A stretch of 64,000 nt of DNA from Actinoalloteichus hoggarensis (GTDB lineage: Bacteria; Actinomycetota; Actinomycetes; Mycobacteriales; Pseudonocardiaceae), in NCBI RefSeq assembly GCF_002234535.1, contig NZ_CP022521.1:5502001-5566000 (forward strand). The letters run 5' to 3'. The notes beneath the pieces were generated by a model. That model was not told where the DNA came from and did no database searches. It saw only the letters and a program-made list of their open reading frames with translations. Shown one piece after another: positions 40,038-48,505 of the stretch. The stretch's first letter is position 1. Each line of letters starts with the position of its first letter. The translations under genes were made by a program, and so were the position numbers.

Positions 40038-40144
40038 CAGAACCTCTCCGGGCGAATCAGGGCATACACGAGGTATCCGATCGACAGCAGCGCGAGCGCA
40101 CCCGCGACCAGGTCGGCGCCGACGCTCGTCGCGGCGCCCGTCAC
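40037..40144 (-). CDS. kdpF: Potassium-transporting ATPase subunit F
   Basis: 35-residue single-helix peptide, too short for most gene callers. Read from GTG 40144: a short N-terminus, then ADLVAGALALLSIGYLVYAL and the ending IRPERF, the family signature (usually PEKF or PERF). The stop shares bases with the kdpA ATG. KdpF stabilises the KdpABC complex. The start overlaps the stop of another small peptide by four bases (GTGA). Confidence 0.9.
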   Translation of the reverse strand: MTGAATSVGADLVAGALALLSIGYLVYALIRPERF

Positions 40145-40224
40145 AACCGCTCCAGCCCACGGACGACCAGCATGAGCAGGCCGAACACCGTGACTGTCAG
40201 CGCGAGATAGGCGAGATCAGCCAT
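40141..40224 (-). CDS. 27-residue membrane peptide leading the kdp operon
   Basis: Reads MADLAYLALTVTVFGLLMLV followed by VRGLERL. The ATG at 40224 lies 6-13 bases after a strong ggaggag. Its stop overlaps the kdpF GTG (GTGA), so it is translationally coupled to the kdp genes. It is one hydrophobic helix with an Arg-rich cytoplasmic end. I believe similar unnamed peptides ending in R-x-C/L-E-R-L precede kdpF in other bacteria, but this is memory, not a search. It could be an extra Kdp subunit or a small regulator of the complex. Confidence 0.8.
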   Translation of the reverse strand: MADLAYLALTVTVFGLLMLVVRGLERL

Positions 40225-40246
40225 CCCAGACGTCTCCTCCATGGTT

Positions 40247-40267
40247 TGTCACCCCGATCGGGTGACA
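40247..40267. promoter_or_regulatory. Inverted repeat in kdp leader
   Basis: TGTCACCC (40247-40254) and GGGTGACA (40260-40267) with a 5-nt spacer, 7 bases upstream of the Shine-Dalgarno of the first kdp peptide. It could be an operator or an mRNA hairpin affecting translation of the leader peptide. Confidence 0.55.
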
Positions 40268-40309
40268 CCGCCGGAGCATCCGTCCGCCGCGCGTCCGGGA
40301 GCGAGAGCC

Positions 40310-40348
40310 TTGACGGCTTCTTGACGGTCGGCGGCCCGATGTTGACGG
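40310..40348 (-). promoter_or_regulatory. Candidate KdpE-binding direct repeats
   Basis: TTGACGG occurs three times in the same orientation: 40310-40316, 40321-40327 and 40342-40348. The steps are 11 and 21 bp, one and two helical turns. Tandem direct repeats on one DNA face are the normal target of OmpR-type regulators. They lie 86-124 bp upstream of the first kdp peptide. KdpE is the obvious candidate, by position. Confidence 0.5.
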
Positions 40349-40880
40349 CGTCCTGACCAGGAGGACCGGCTGTCCGTTCGCGCAGTACCCCTCGGGCACG
40401 CGGAAGCCGGCGACACGGCGGTGCTGATCACGGCCAGGTGAGAGCGGGGTGGACGGCGGTTCGCCCGCCCCGGGATCGGAGCCGACGGCGGGCGACACGT
40501 GATCGCGCCGCCGGTGATGAACGCGCCACCGCCCTCGGTGGCGAGGGCAGCGGCGATCTCGCGTCTCCGCGCGATGTGCCGTCGACTCACGGTCTCAGCC
40601 GCCGTGGAGAATGTGTGTCTCCCTGCCGTTCGCTGCGCCCTCCCGCCGCACGCGGTCGACGGCCTGGTGATCTGGCGTGTTCGACAGCGGAAGGACCTGG
40701 CTGCCGGCAGGGGTGCACCGAGCAGGCCGACGACTCCGACGATCACACGGGCAGGCCGGCCGTGGGGACTACCGCAGACCTCGGCGGCGGCGAACCGCGG
40801 TCACGAGCATCGATCGCTGACGTCCCGAGCCCGACCAGCGGGAACAGCCGATCGGACGAGAACCGCCAGACTCTCCCGGC
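40349..40880. other. Intergenic between kdp and mutM, no convincing gene
   Basis: About 530 bp downstream of mutM. Several overlapping frames exist but none has a ribosome site with believable composition. No long hairpin was noticed after the mutM stop. Confidence 0.45.
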
Positions 40881-41825
40881 TCAGTGATGCGCGTCGGCGG
40901 GCTCGGGCTGGCAGCCGGGGCAGGAGAAGGCCGATCGGTTCATGAACGGATCACGGCGTATCGGGCTCGCGCAGCGTGGACAGGGCAGGCCTTCCTGGCC
41001 GTACACCGCGAGGGAACGATCGAAGTAGCCGGACTGGCCGTTGACGTTGACGTAGAGCGCGTCGAAGGACGTGCCGCCCTCGCCCAGTGCCTCGCGCATG
41101 ACGTCGGCGGCGGCGGCCAGCAGTTCGGCGGCCTTCGCCTCGGGCAGGCTCGCCGTGGGGGACGCCCAGTGCAGGCGCGTCCGCCAGAGCGCCTCGTCGG
41201 CGTAGATGTTGCCGACGCCGGACACCAGCGACTGGTCCAGCAGGGCACGCTTGACCCCGGTGCGCCGTCTGCGCATCGCCGCGATCACCGCCGGCGCGTC
41301 GAAGCTCGGGTCCAGCGGGTCCCGGCCGATGTGGGCGACGGGCAGCGGAAGCGTCGTCCCGTCGACGTCCAGCAGATCGGCCAGCGCCAGTCCGCCGAAG
41401 GTGCGCTGATCCACGAAGCGCAGTTCACCGCCGCCCACGAAACGGAAGCGGACCCGCAGGTGCTTCTCGTCGGGCGCGGCGACGTCCTTGACCAGCAGTT
41501 GCCCGCTCATCCCCAGGTGCACGAGCAGTGCGGCGTCCTCCACCGCCGACGACGCGACCGCGCTCGACCGTTCGGCCGCCACCACCGCGCCGACGAACTC
41601 CGAGCCCGCCCGCACGTCACCCGCCAGCTCGAGCCACAGGTACTTGCCGCGTCGACGGGCGGCGGTCAGCCGCGCCCCGCGCAGCCGGGCGACGAAGTCG
41701 GCCGGACCGGGCTCGTGGCGGCGCACCGCGCGCGGGTGCAGTACCTCGACGTCGGCGATGGTGCGGCCGACGGCGTGGTCGAGCAGCCCGAGGCGGACGA
41801 CCTCGACCTCCGGGAGTTCTGGCAC
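40881..41825 (-). CDS. mutM: Formamidopyrimidine-DNA glycosylase
   Basis: 314 residues. Removes 8-oxoguanine and ring-opened purines and nicks the strand. After the initiator Met comes [13 protein letters not shown] with the catalytic Pro and Glu. HLGMSGQL follows, then the helix-two-turn-helix region [20 protein letters not shown]. The C-terminal zinc finger is CPRCASPI and FSCPGC. About 25 residues longer than E. coli Fpg because of a middle insert around [13 protein letters not shown]. It is 121 bp downstream of rnc, in the conserved rnc-mutM order. Confidence 0.96.
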   Translation of the reverse strand: MPELPEVEVVRLGLLDHAVGRTIADVEVLHPRAVRRHEPGPADFVARLRGARLTAARRRGKYLWLELAGDVRAGSEFVGAVVAAERSSAVASSAVEDAALLVHLGMSGQLLVKDVAAPDEKHLRVRFRFVGGGELRFVDQRTFGGLALADLLDVDGTTLPLPVAHIGRDPLDPSFDAPAVIAAMRRRRTGVKRALLDQSLVSGVGNIYADEALWRTRLHWASPTASLPEAKAAELLAAAADVMREALGEGGTSFDALYVNVNGQSGYFDRSLAVYGQEGLPCPRCASPIRRDPFMNRSAFSCPGCQPEPADAHH

Positions 41826-41946
41826 GGCTGATCTCCGTCTTCGCCTGCGCGCAGGCGCCGGTCATCGTCGGCCCGCGGGCTGCCTCGTCCTGTCTGATGT
41901 GGTTCGGCGACGGCAGGTCGTCGGCCGTGGGCGGTCCGTCCGCCGC

Positions 41947-42753
41947 TCAGCCTGCCTCGGAGGCGCTGTTCCCCACGTTTCCCGCCGGCGTCGACTCGGC
42001 GTCCTGGCTCTCGCCGATCTCCTCGGCGGCGACACGGAGCTGCTCGGACAGCAGCCGCCACGCCGTCTCGGCCGAGCGCTGCTCGGCCTCCTTCTTGGTG
42101 CGACCCACGCCGGTGCCCATGCCCTGACCGCCGATGACCACCGTCGCGGTGAACTCCTTGCGGTGGTCGGGTCCTTCCTCCGCGACCCGATACTCCGGGA
42201 CGCCGAGACCGGCGGCGGCGGTCAGCTCCTGCAGGCTGGTCTTCCAGTCCAGACCCGCGCCGCGCAGCGGGGCCTCCGCCAGCAGGCCGTCGAACATGCG
42301 GTGCACCGTCTCGCGGGCCGTCTCGACGCCGTGCTGGAGGTAGACGGCACCGATCACGGCTTCCAGTCCGTCGGCGAGGATGCTCGCCTTGTCCCGTCCG
42401 CCGGTCAGCTCCTCGCCCTTGCCGAGCAGCAGGTGCGCGCCGAGCCCGCCTTCGCCGAGTTCACGGGCGACCCCCGCGAGGGCGTGCATGTTCACGACGC
42501 TGGCCCGCAGCTTCGCGAGCTGTCCCTCCGGCAGGTCGGGGTGTCGTCGATACAGGTGATCGGTGATCACCAGACCGAGGACGGCGTCCCCGAGGAACTC
42601 CAGACGTTCGTTCGGCGGCAGGCCGCCGTTCTCGTATGCGTAGGACCGATGCGTCAGAGCAAGGTCCAGCAGCTCGGCGCCGAGTTCGACGCCGAGCGCG
42701 GTCAGCAGTGCGGAATGATCTCGGGATCGTCCCCTGGAACCGTGTGCTCCCAC
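41947..42753 (-). CDS. rnc: Ribonuclease III
   Basis: 268 residues from GTG 42753, 19 bases after rpmF. Cleaves double-stranded RNA in rRNA and mRNA processing. The catalytic signature [15 protein letters not shown] is at about 48-62. [12 protein letters not shown] supplies the second acidic pair, and a dsRNA-binding domain (about 165-240) ends with [19 protein letters not shown] 25-residue acidic tail follows. The frame is open further upstream through rpmF, so the GTG was chosen on gene spacing. Confidence 0.94.
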   Translation of the reverse strand: MGAHGSRGRSRDHSALLTALGVELGAELLDLALTHRSYAYENGGLPPNERLEFLGDAVLGLVITDHLYRRHPDLPEGQLAKLRASVVNMHALAGVARELGEGGLGAHLLLGKGEELTGGRDKASILADGLEAVIGAVYLQHGVETARETVHRMFDGLLAEAPLRGAGLDWKTSLQELTAAAGLGVPEYRVAEEGPDHRKEFTATVVIGGQGMGTGVGRTKKEAEQRSAETAWRLLSEQLRVAAEEIGESQDAESTPAGNVGNSASEAG

Positions 42754-42772
42754 GAAGCCGTGCGCTTCGAGA

Positions 42773-42955
42773 TCAGGCCGGTCGCGCGATCTGGCGGCCG
42801 TCGTAGGTGCCACAGCTCGGGCAGATCGTGTGGGGCAGCTTCTGCTCACGGCAGTTGCGGTTCGAGCAGACGACCAGGGTGGGTGCCGTGGTCTTCCACT
42901 GGGAGCGGCGGGAGCGCGTGTTGGAGCGCGACATCTTGCGCTTCGGGACGGCCAC
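42773..42955 (-). CDS. rpmF: Ribosomal protein L32, zinc-ribbon form
   Basis: 60 residues, beginning [20 protein letters not shown] as in all L32. The four Cys of the zinc ribbon are present with C-x4-C (CSNRNC) and C-x2-C (CPSC) spacing, so this is the zinc-binding (C+) paralogue. A zinc-independent copy, if any, lies elsewhere. Two bases separate it from the yceD stop. The yceD-rpmF-rnc order is conserved in bacteria. Confidence 0.97.
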   Translation of the reverse strand: MAVPKRKMSRSNTRSRRSQWKTTAPTLVVCSNRNCREQKLPHTICPSCGTYDGRQIARPA

Positions 42956-42957
42956 GA

Positions 42958-43569
42958 CTAGTTCTCCTCTGACTTGTCAAAAGTGGTGCCTGCAGTGCTG
43001 GTGTCGCCGAACCGCTGTCGCAGGGCGGCCCACCGGGGGTCCATGGTCTCATGGCGATGGTCGGGGCCGAGTTCGGCCCACTTCCCGCCGCAGTCGACGC
43101 AGAGGCCTGCGCAGGCGGGCGAGCACAGCGGCGAGGATGGTAGCGCGAGCAGGATCGCGTCACGCACCACCGGTTCCAGGTCGATCAGCTCGTCGACCAC
43201 CCGAGGGAGCTCGTCCTCGTCGGTCGTCTCGTCCGTGGTGCTCTCCGGGTAGGCGAACAACTCGGTCACCTCGACCTCGACCTCGTCGAGGATCGGGTCG
43301 AGACACCGGGAGCACTCGCCCTCCAACGGCGCGGTGGCGGTGCCCGCCACGAGCACGCCCTCGACGACGGAGTCGAGCCGAAGGTCCAGGACGACCTCGC
43401 CCTGGTCGGGGACCGCGATGATATCCAGTCCCAGGCGCGTGGTGGGCGCGAGGCTGCGGTGATGACGACGGCTGGCGCCCGCACGGCGGCCGAGCTCACG
43501 GGTGTCGAGGACCCACGGCCCGGACGGAGCGGGGCTCGCGTCGGACGAAGTTCTGGAGTGCATAGACAT
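42958..43569 (-). CDS. yceD: YceD/DUF177 family protein (23S rRNA accumulation)
   Basis: About 203 residues; ATG 43569 and ATG 43563 are both possible. The DUF177 core has [26 protein letters not shown], followed by an acidic stretch and the C-terminal CxxxC...CxxC region ([17 protein letters not shown]). Family members, including plant DUF177A, are needed for normal 23S rRNA accumulation. It is placed directly before rpmF, the usual position. Confidence 0.93.
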   Translation of the reverse strand: MSMHSRTSSDASPAPSGPWVLDTRELGRRAGASRRHHRSLAPTTRLGLDIIAVPDQGEVVLDLRLDSVVEGVLVAGTATAPLEGECSRCLDPILDEVEVEVTELFAYPESTTDETTDEDELPRVVDELIDLEPVVRDAILLALPSSPLCSPACAGLCVDCGGKWAELGPDHRHETMDPRWAALRQRFGDTSTAGTTFDKSEEN

Positions 43570-43849
43570 CAACGATCTGGAGTGTGTGAGCGGTACGGGA
43601 CCAACCGAGACAGGCTACGCGAGAAGAGCGCGCCGGGTGAAATCCGTCGTGATCGGCCATGGTCGAGGCCTTCGAGGTATCGCGTCGCCGAAGGCCGTCG
43701 CGCGCCGCGGTCGTCGCCCCGCGACGCCGGACCGGGCACTCGACGAACGGCGCGTCGAACCCGATCCCCGGCTTGTTGCCGCGGCGTTCACCCCGAGCGG
43801 CACGCCTGGGAGGGGCGCGCCCGTGGCCGCGACACGGGCGTCACGGCGG

Positions 43850-44581
43850 TCAGCCGGGCATGCTGGAACGCTGCTCCCACTCGCTGTAGTCGAACGCGGT
43901 CCTGGAGGGCGCCCGCAGCTGTTGGCGGCCTTTGCCGACCGTCCGCAGCGTGCGGTCGAGCAGTTCCTCGAAGTCGGCCAGCTTGGCGTCGACGTAGGCG
44001 TCGCACTCGGAGCGCAGCCGTTCCGCCTCCACGCCCGCCGCCTCCACGATCCGTGCGGACTCGCCGTGCGCGGCCTGCACCACCTCGGTCTGGGAGACCA
44101 GCATCGCCTGCTCGGCGCGCCCCTCCTCCACGGACTGCTCGTAGGAGGCACGGCCCGCCTGCACCATCCGCTCGGCCTCGGCCCTGGCCCTGGCCACGAA
44201 CTCCTCGTACTCGTGATTGCCGGTGGCCACGGCGCGGTCGGCCTCGGAGTGCGCCTCGGCGAGCATCCGATCGGCGTGCATCCTGGCCTCGGCGACCATC
44301 CGCTCCGCCTCGGCTCTGGCCTGCGCCATCAGCTGCTCGGCCTCGGCCTGGGCCTGGCCGACGGTCTGCTCCGCCTGCTCCGCGGCCTTGCCGACGACCT
44401 CGTCCCGGTGGTCCAGCACGTCCTGGGCGTCGTCGAGTTCGTTGGGCAGCGCATCGCGGATGTCGTCCAGCAGTTCGAGCACGTCGCCGCGAGGGACGAC
44501 GCATCCGGAGGTCATCGGGACTCCCCGTGCGTCCTCGACGATCGTCACCAACTCGTCGAGCGACTCGAACACCCGGTACAC
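43850..44581 (-). CDS. sepIVA: SepIVA-type DivIVA-domain septation protein
   Basis: 243 residues from GTG 44581. The N-terminus YRVFESLDELVTIVEDARGVP and GCVVPRGDVLELLDDIRDAL closely resemble mycobacterial SepIVA (Rv2927c). Long Ala/Glu/Arg coiled coil from about 55 to 215. SepIVA is an essential septum and polar factor in mycobacteria. The link to coaD and yceD-rnc is the same as in mycobacteria. The symbol is by homology. Confidence 0.88.
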   Translation of the reverse strand: MYRVFESLDELVTIVEDARGVPMTSGCVVPRGDVLELLDDIRDALPNELDDAQDVLDHRDEVVGKAAEQAEQTVGQAQAEAEQLMAQARAEAERMVAEARMHADRMLAEAHSEADRAVATGNHEYEEFVARARAEAERMVQAGRASYEQSVEEGRAEQAMLVSQTEVVQAAHGESARIVEAAGVEAERLRSECDAYVDAKLADFEELLDRTLRTVGKGRQQLRAPSRTAFDYSEWEQRSSMPG

Positions 44582-44699
44582 GATTTCGACTCCTCGCAGC
44601 AGCACGCCGTTCGGCTACGGCGTCAAGTCTGCCCTGCCCGCCGGACGCCGTCAGGGATGCGGTCGCCGTGCGCGTGTCCCACGCCCAGAGTCCGCACGA

Positions 44700-45131
44700 T
44701 CAGGATGGCACGTCCACCAACACGAAACTCGCGTAGTGGTCGTCGGTGTAGAAGTACTCGTCATCGTCGCCGGTGACAAGGCGCCGTGCGCCGCGATGCG
44801 GCACTCCCGGCGTCTCCACCGTGTACTCGTGGTAGTAGCCGTTCTCGCAGTCGGGCAGCAGGCGCTCCCGGTTGCCGAAGACGGTGCCGTCCTGCGGATG
44901 GGGGAAGGGCCCGCCCTCCTGGATCAGCGTGGCCGTCTCCGCGGTCTCCGGCGGCAGCGAGGCGAGGTCGACCTGGGTGAATCCCGTGGTGTCGCCACAG
45001 TCCGGCTGTTGGACGACGGAGATCAGCGAGCCGGTCGACGGGGCCGCGGCCAGGCCCGTCCCGCCGAAGGGCAGGAATGCCAGGAGCGCGAAGAGCAGCG
45101 CGGCGACGGCGCGGCGGGTGATGGTCGTCAT
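44700..45131 (-). CDS. Secreted guanyl-specific ribonuclease (RNase Sa/N1 family)
   Basis: 143 residues from ATG 45131. Signal peptide about 1-30 (VAALLFALLAFLPFGG then GLAAAPS). The mature part follows Streptomyces RNase Sa throughout: SLPPETAETATLI, GPFPHPQDGTVFGNRE, GYYHEYTVETPG, RGARRLVTGDDDEYFYTDDHY. Catalytic Glu102, Arg117 and His132 are all in place, as are two Cys for the disulfide (CGD and DCEN). No barstar-type inhibitor gene is next to it. Degrades single-stranded RNA outside the cell. Confidence 0.93.
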   Translation of the reverse strand: MTTITRRAVAALLFALLAFLPFGGTGLAAAPSTGSLISVVQQPDCGDTTGFTQVDLASLPPETAETATLIQEGGPFPHPQDGTVFGNRERLLPDCENGYYHEYTVETPGVPHRGARRLVTGDDDEYFYTDDHYASFVLVDVPS

Positions 45132-45239
45132 GATCTCGACGTTAATCCGACATCGACATGGAGTCACCTCATCGTCACCGAACGTGTCTCGATGTGATTC
45201 GTCTCGCCTTCTTATCCGCCCTGGCGGATTCGTCTCGGT

Positions 45240-45722
45240 TCAGCCGCGTTCGGTCGCCCGCTCGACGACGCGCCGTTCGACGACGGCGGGCACCAGGGCG
45301 GACACGTCGCCGCCGTAGGTGGCTATCTCCTTGACCAGCGAGCTGGCCAGGAAGCTGTAGACCGGATTGGCGGCCATGAAGAGGGTCTCGACTCCGGAGA
45401 GCCGCTGATTCATCTGGGCCATCTGCAACTCGTAGTCGAAGTCGCTGACGGCGCGCAGGCCCTTGACGATCGCCTGGATGTCGTGGGTGCGGCAGTAGTC
45501 GACGAGCAGCCCGTGCCAGGAGTCCACGCGGACGTTCGGCCACTCGACCGAGACGTCCCGAAGCATGTCCAACCGCTCGTCCACGGTGAACAGGCTCTTC
45601 TTGCTCTTGTTGATCATGACGGCGACGACGACCTCGTCGAACTGCCCGGCCGCGCGCTCGATGATGTCGACATGGCCGTTCGTGACCGGGTCGTACGAGC
45701 CTGGATAGATGGCGCGTCTCAT
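45240..45722 (-). CDS. coaD: Phosphopantetheine adenylyltransferase
   Basis: 160 residues from ATG 45722. Penultimate step of coenzyme A synthesis: phosphopantetheine plus ATP to dephospho-CoA. The nucleotidyltransferase motif GSYDPVTNGH is at 8-17 and the C-terminal PVYSFLASSLVKEIATYGGDVS contains the ISSS-like motif. KSKKSLFTVDER is the substrate-loop region. In actinobacteria it usually follows rsmD, as here, separated by a gene-free 370 bp. Confidence 0.96.
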   Translation of the reverse strand: MRRAIYPGSYDPVTNGHVDIIERAAGQFDEVVVAVMINKSKKSLFTVDERLDMLRDVSVEWPNVRVDSWHGLLVDYCRTHDIQAIVKGLRAVSDFDYELQMAQMNQRLSGVETLFMAANPVYSFLASSLVKEIATYGGDVSALVPAVVERRVVERATERG

Positions 45723-46095
45723 GGGGCGGGACGCTAGCAGCGGGTTCACGGGCCACCTGCGAGGACGAGTCGAGCCGTGATCGGAAACACCTCGATCGGA
45801 TCACGGCGGGCCGTCCCGGCGTCGTCCGCCGCACCCGGGCGCACCGCCACGCCCTCCCGGCATGCCCGCCGCCGAGGCGGCCGGGTCGGCGCCCGACTCG
45901 CGGAGCGGCCGTGACGGGGACCAGGACCGGCGGCGCGTCGACTACCGCGATCGGTCTTCTCGGGCCTGCCACACCCTGACCGAGGGACTCCACGCCCTTC
46001 GGCGGCGCGGGCGACGCCCGGCAGGCGCCGTCGGACGACTGCGGGCAGGCCCGACGGCCCGTCCCGACGACACGTCGGCCGCACCGCGCCCCACC
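45723..46095. other. Intergenic, no convincing gene
   Basis: 373 bp between rsmD and coaD, unusual because these genes are often adjacent or overlapping. Very G+C-rich. I see no clear gene, hairpin or promoter. Confidence 0.45.
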
Positions 46096-46710
46096 TCAGC
46101 CGCCGGCGTGCGCGTCTCCCGGCGTCTCGCCCGAAGGCTTCGCGCCGTTCGCGTCCTCGTCGTGGTCGCCCCAGTACAGGATCGTGTCGCCGTAGCGCTT
46201 CTCTCGCAGGGCGCGGAGCGGAGCGGGCCAGCGCGGGGGCCGATCGCGAACCGCCCGCTCCACCACGACGAGGCTGCCGGGGCTTGTCCAGCCGTGGTGC
46301 GCGAGGAGGGCGAGCACCGCGTCGAGCCCGTCGGTCGGCACGTCGTACGGCGGATCGGCCAGCACGAGATCGAAGGGTCGGTCGGCGGGGCTGTCGAGCA
46401 CCGATGCCACCGTGCCTGGCCGGACCACGGCCCCCTGCGGGCGCAGGGTGTCGATGTTGCGCCGCAGGACGAGCGTCGCGCGCCGGTCGGATTCGACGAA
46501 CACCGCCTCCGCCGCGCCCCGCGACAACGCCTCCAGTCCCAGCGCCCCGGAGCCCGCGTACAGGTCGAGGACCCGGCGGCCTCGGAGGTCCACCAGCGAC
46601 TCGACCGCGTTGAACAACGCCTCCCGCACCCGTTCCGAGGTCGGCCGCGTACCGCGCGGAGGCACCGTGATCCGCCTGCCGCCCATGCTGCCCGCCACGA
46701 TCCGCGTCAC
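46096..46710 (-). CDS. rsmD: 16S rRNA (guanine966-N2)-methyltransferase
   Basis: 204 residues from GTG 46710 (ATG 46728 also possible). RIVAGSMGGRRITVPPRGTRPT is the RsmD N-terminus. SAM motif VLDLYAGSGALGLEAL; catalytic DPPY at 119-122. Ends with a 20-residue polar tail. Methylates G966 in small-subunit rRNA. Confidence 0.95.
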   Translation of the reverse strand: MTRIVAGSMGGRRITVPPRGTRPTSERVREALFNAVESLVDLRGRRVLDLYAGSGALGLEALSRGAAEAVFVESDRRATLVLRRNIDTLRPQGAVVRPGTVASVLDSPADRPFDLVLADPPYDVPTDGLDAVLALLAHHGWTSPGSLVVVERAVRDRPPRWPAPLRALREKRYGDTILYWGDHDEDANGAKPSGETPGDAHAGG

Positions 46711-46786
46711 CGGGCCATCCTCGCCCATCCTCGACCGCCGGCGGCGCGCAGGCCGCCCGCACCGCGGGCGGGCGGCCGTCGGAGCC

Positions 46787-47518
46787 TCAGCCGCCGAGGT
46801 AGGCGCCGCCGTTGACGTGCAGCACCTGTCCGGTGACGTGTCCGGAGCGCGGCGAGGCCAGGAAGCCGATCACGGCCGCGATGTCGGCGGCGAGGCCCAC
46901 CCGCTTGGTGGCGGTCTTCTCGAGGAGCGTGGTGCGACGTGCGTCGGTCATCCGACCCCGGAAGAACTCGGTGTCCTCGGTGTATCCCGGCGCGACGACG
47001 TTCGCGGTGATCCCGCGCCCGCCGAGACCGAAGGCCAGTTCCTTGGTCCAGGTCTCCACGGCGGCCTTGGCGGCGCCGTAGCCCGCCGCGCCGTAGCGCG
47101 ACGCGATGGAGCCGAGGTTGATCACCCGACCGTTCTCGGCGAGCCGGGGCCGCAGGAGTTCGGTGACCAGCACCGCGCTGAGCAGGTTGGCGTTCAGATT
47201 GGCCTGCCAGGAGTCGCGCAGGGCGACGAGGTCGCCCTCGGCGGGGGCGGGCTGCCCGATGTCGGTGTTGCCGCCCGCGTTGTTCACCAGCACGTCCACG
47301 CAGGCGGGCAGCCTCGGCGCGGACTCGGCCAGGGCGGCGGGGTCCGCGACGTCCAGGGACAGCGGCGTGACCGTCGGCCCGAGTTCGGCGACGACGGCCG
47401 CCAGCGGCTCCGGCCGCCTGCCGATGACGACCACCTCGAATCCGGCGTCCGTCAGCTCCCGGGCCGCGGCCCGCCCGATACCGGTTCCTCCACCCGTCAC
47501 GACGGCGGTGCGCCGCAT
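46787..47518 (-). CDS. SDR-family oxidoreductase
   Basis: 243 residues; ATG 47518 is six bases after aagggag. Classical short-chain dehydrogenase: TGGGTGIGRAAA for NAD(P), VLVNNAGG, catalytic Ser and Tyr-x3-Lys in NLGSIASRYGAAGYGAAKAA. The C-terminal HVNGGAYLGG is typical of FabG-like members. The substrate is unknown. It diverges from a MarR gene over a perfect palindrome, so MarR repression with a ligand related to the SDR substrate is likely. Confidence 0.92.
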   Translation of the reverse strand: MRRTAVVTGGGTGIGRAAARELTDAGFEVVVIGRRPEPLAAVVAELGPTVTPLSLDVADPAALAESAPRLPACVDVLVNNAGGNTDIGQPAPAEGDLVALRDSWQANLNANLLSAVLVTELLRPRLAENGRVINLGSIASRYGAAGYGAAKAAVETWTKELAFGLGGRGITANVVAPGYTEDTEFFRGRMTDARRTTLLEKTATKRVGLAADIAAVIGFLASPRSGHVTGQVLHVNGGAYLGG

Positions 47519-47530
47519 GAGCATCTCCCT

Positions 47531-47546
47531 TGTTTAGGCCTAAACA
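47531..47546. promoter_or_regulatory. Perfect 16-bp palindrome, probable MarR operator
   Basis: TGTTTAGGCCTAAACA, a fully symmetric site of MarR-operator size between divergent SDR and MarR genes. On the marR side a minus-10 TAGGCT (47556-47561) leaves six bases to the ATG, so that mRNA appears leaderless. The palindrome then covers its minus-35 position. On the SDR side it abuts the Shine-Dalgarno. Confidence 0.85.
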
Positions 47547-47567
47547 TCTCCCCGATAGGCTAACACC

Positions 47568-48107
47568 ATGACCGGCTCCGATTCGACGGATCGCATACAG
47601 CTCGCCTGGGCAAGGGAACGGCCGGGCACACCCGTGGCCTCCATCGGCGTGATCACGCGGCTCTGGCGGCTGGGCAAGCTGCTCGGCGACGAACGACGTC
47701 GCGTCCTCACCGCGCTCGACATCGATCGCGCGACGCTCGATCTGCTCAGCACCCTGCGGCGAGCCGGCCCGCCCTACCGGCTGCCACCCCGCGATCTCGC
47801 CCGCCGCAGCCTGATCAGCGCGGGCGCCATCACCCAGCGGGTGGCCAGGGCCGAGGCGGAGGGTCTCGTCCTGGTGCACCGGACCGAGTCCGGCAGACGC
47901 ACGATCGGCGTCGAGCTGACCGAAGAGGGGCACGCGGAGGTCGAACGCAGCGTCGACGACCTGCTCCGGCACGAGGAGTCGCTGATCGACCACCTCGATC
48001 CGGCCCAGCGTGACCAGCTCACCGAACTGCTCCGCGTACTGCTCGCCGGGCTCCACGACAAGCTCGGCGTCACCGACGAGGACGCCGTCGAACGCGACGC
48101 GAACTGA
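47568..48107 (+). CDS. MarR-family transcriptional regulator
   Basis: 179 residues. Winged helix at about 60-120 (LPPRDLARRSLISAGAITQRVARAEAEGLV, then RRTIGVELTEEGHAEVERS), flanked by dimerisation helices. No Shine-Dalgarno before the ATG; a TAGGCT minus-10 lies six bases upstream, fitting leaderless translation. Probably represses itself and the divergent SDR through the palindrome at 47531. Confidence 0.93.
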   Translation: MTGSDSTDRIQLAWARERPGTPVASIGVITRLWRLGKLLGDERRRVLTALDIDRATLDLLSTLRRAGPPYRLPPRDLARRSLISAGAITQRVARAEAEGLVLVHRTESGRRTIGVELTEEGHAEVERSVDDLLRHEESLIDHLDPAQRDQLTELLRVLLAGLHDKLGVTDEDAVERDAN

Positions 48108-48505
48108 TCTCGGGTACGAACGAGACACACGCCGCGCAGGCCGGCGCGGCCGAGCCCCTCCTCGCCCTGCTCACCGGTGTGATCCGCTGCGTTCCTCGGA
48201 TCGTCGGATCAGCACCCCGAGGGCACCCGGCCGCGGGCACGCCGACCGCGGACGATCGCCGCGCCCGGGTGTTCCCCGGCGGCGCCTGCCCACCACGAGC
48301 CCGCCGCACCACGCCGGTGGCCTGTTGGTCCGGGCCTGGCCGGGACCGGCATCACCTGCCACTGGAGTCCCGGACGACACGGGCGCCGCCGGCCCTCGTG
48401 GCCGCCTGGCCTCGTCGTTGCGACGAGGCACACCCCGCGACACCGTCTCGCGGACGCCCGCCGACGCCGGGTCGAAGGCCGAGCGGCCCCGACCCGGCTC
48501 GAACG
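48108..48505. other. Convergent intergenic region
   Basis: About 400 bp between the MarR gene and the end of pyc. It contains the pyc terminator hairpin (48466-48498). The remaining frames are background. Confidence 0.45.
48466..48498 (-). terminator. Hairpin terminator of pyc
   Basis: GCCGGGTCG (48466-48474) pairs with CGACCCGGC (48490-48498), with an inner GGCC/GGCC pairing, 7 bases past the pyc stop. Confidence 0.65.

Noticed and set aside
32036-40360. kdp block as a mobile island
   Set aside because: No integrase, transposase, tRNA or flanking direct repeats, and codon usage looks like its neighbours.
45132-45239. Hidden barstar-type inhibitor next to the RNase gene
   Set aside because: The gap to coaD is about 100 bp and holds no suitable small frame; the other side is the sepIVA gene.
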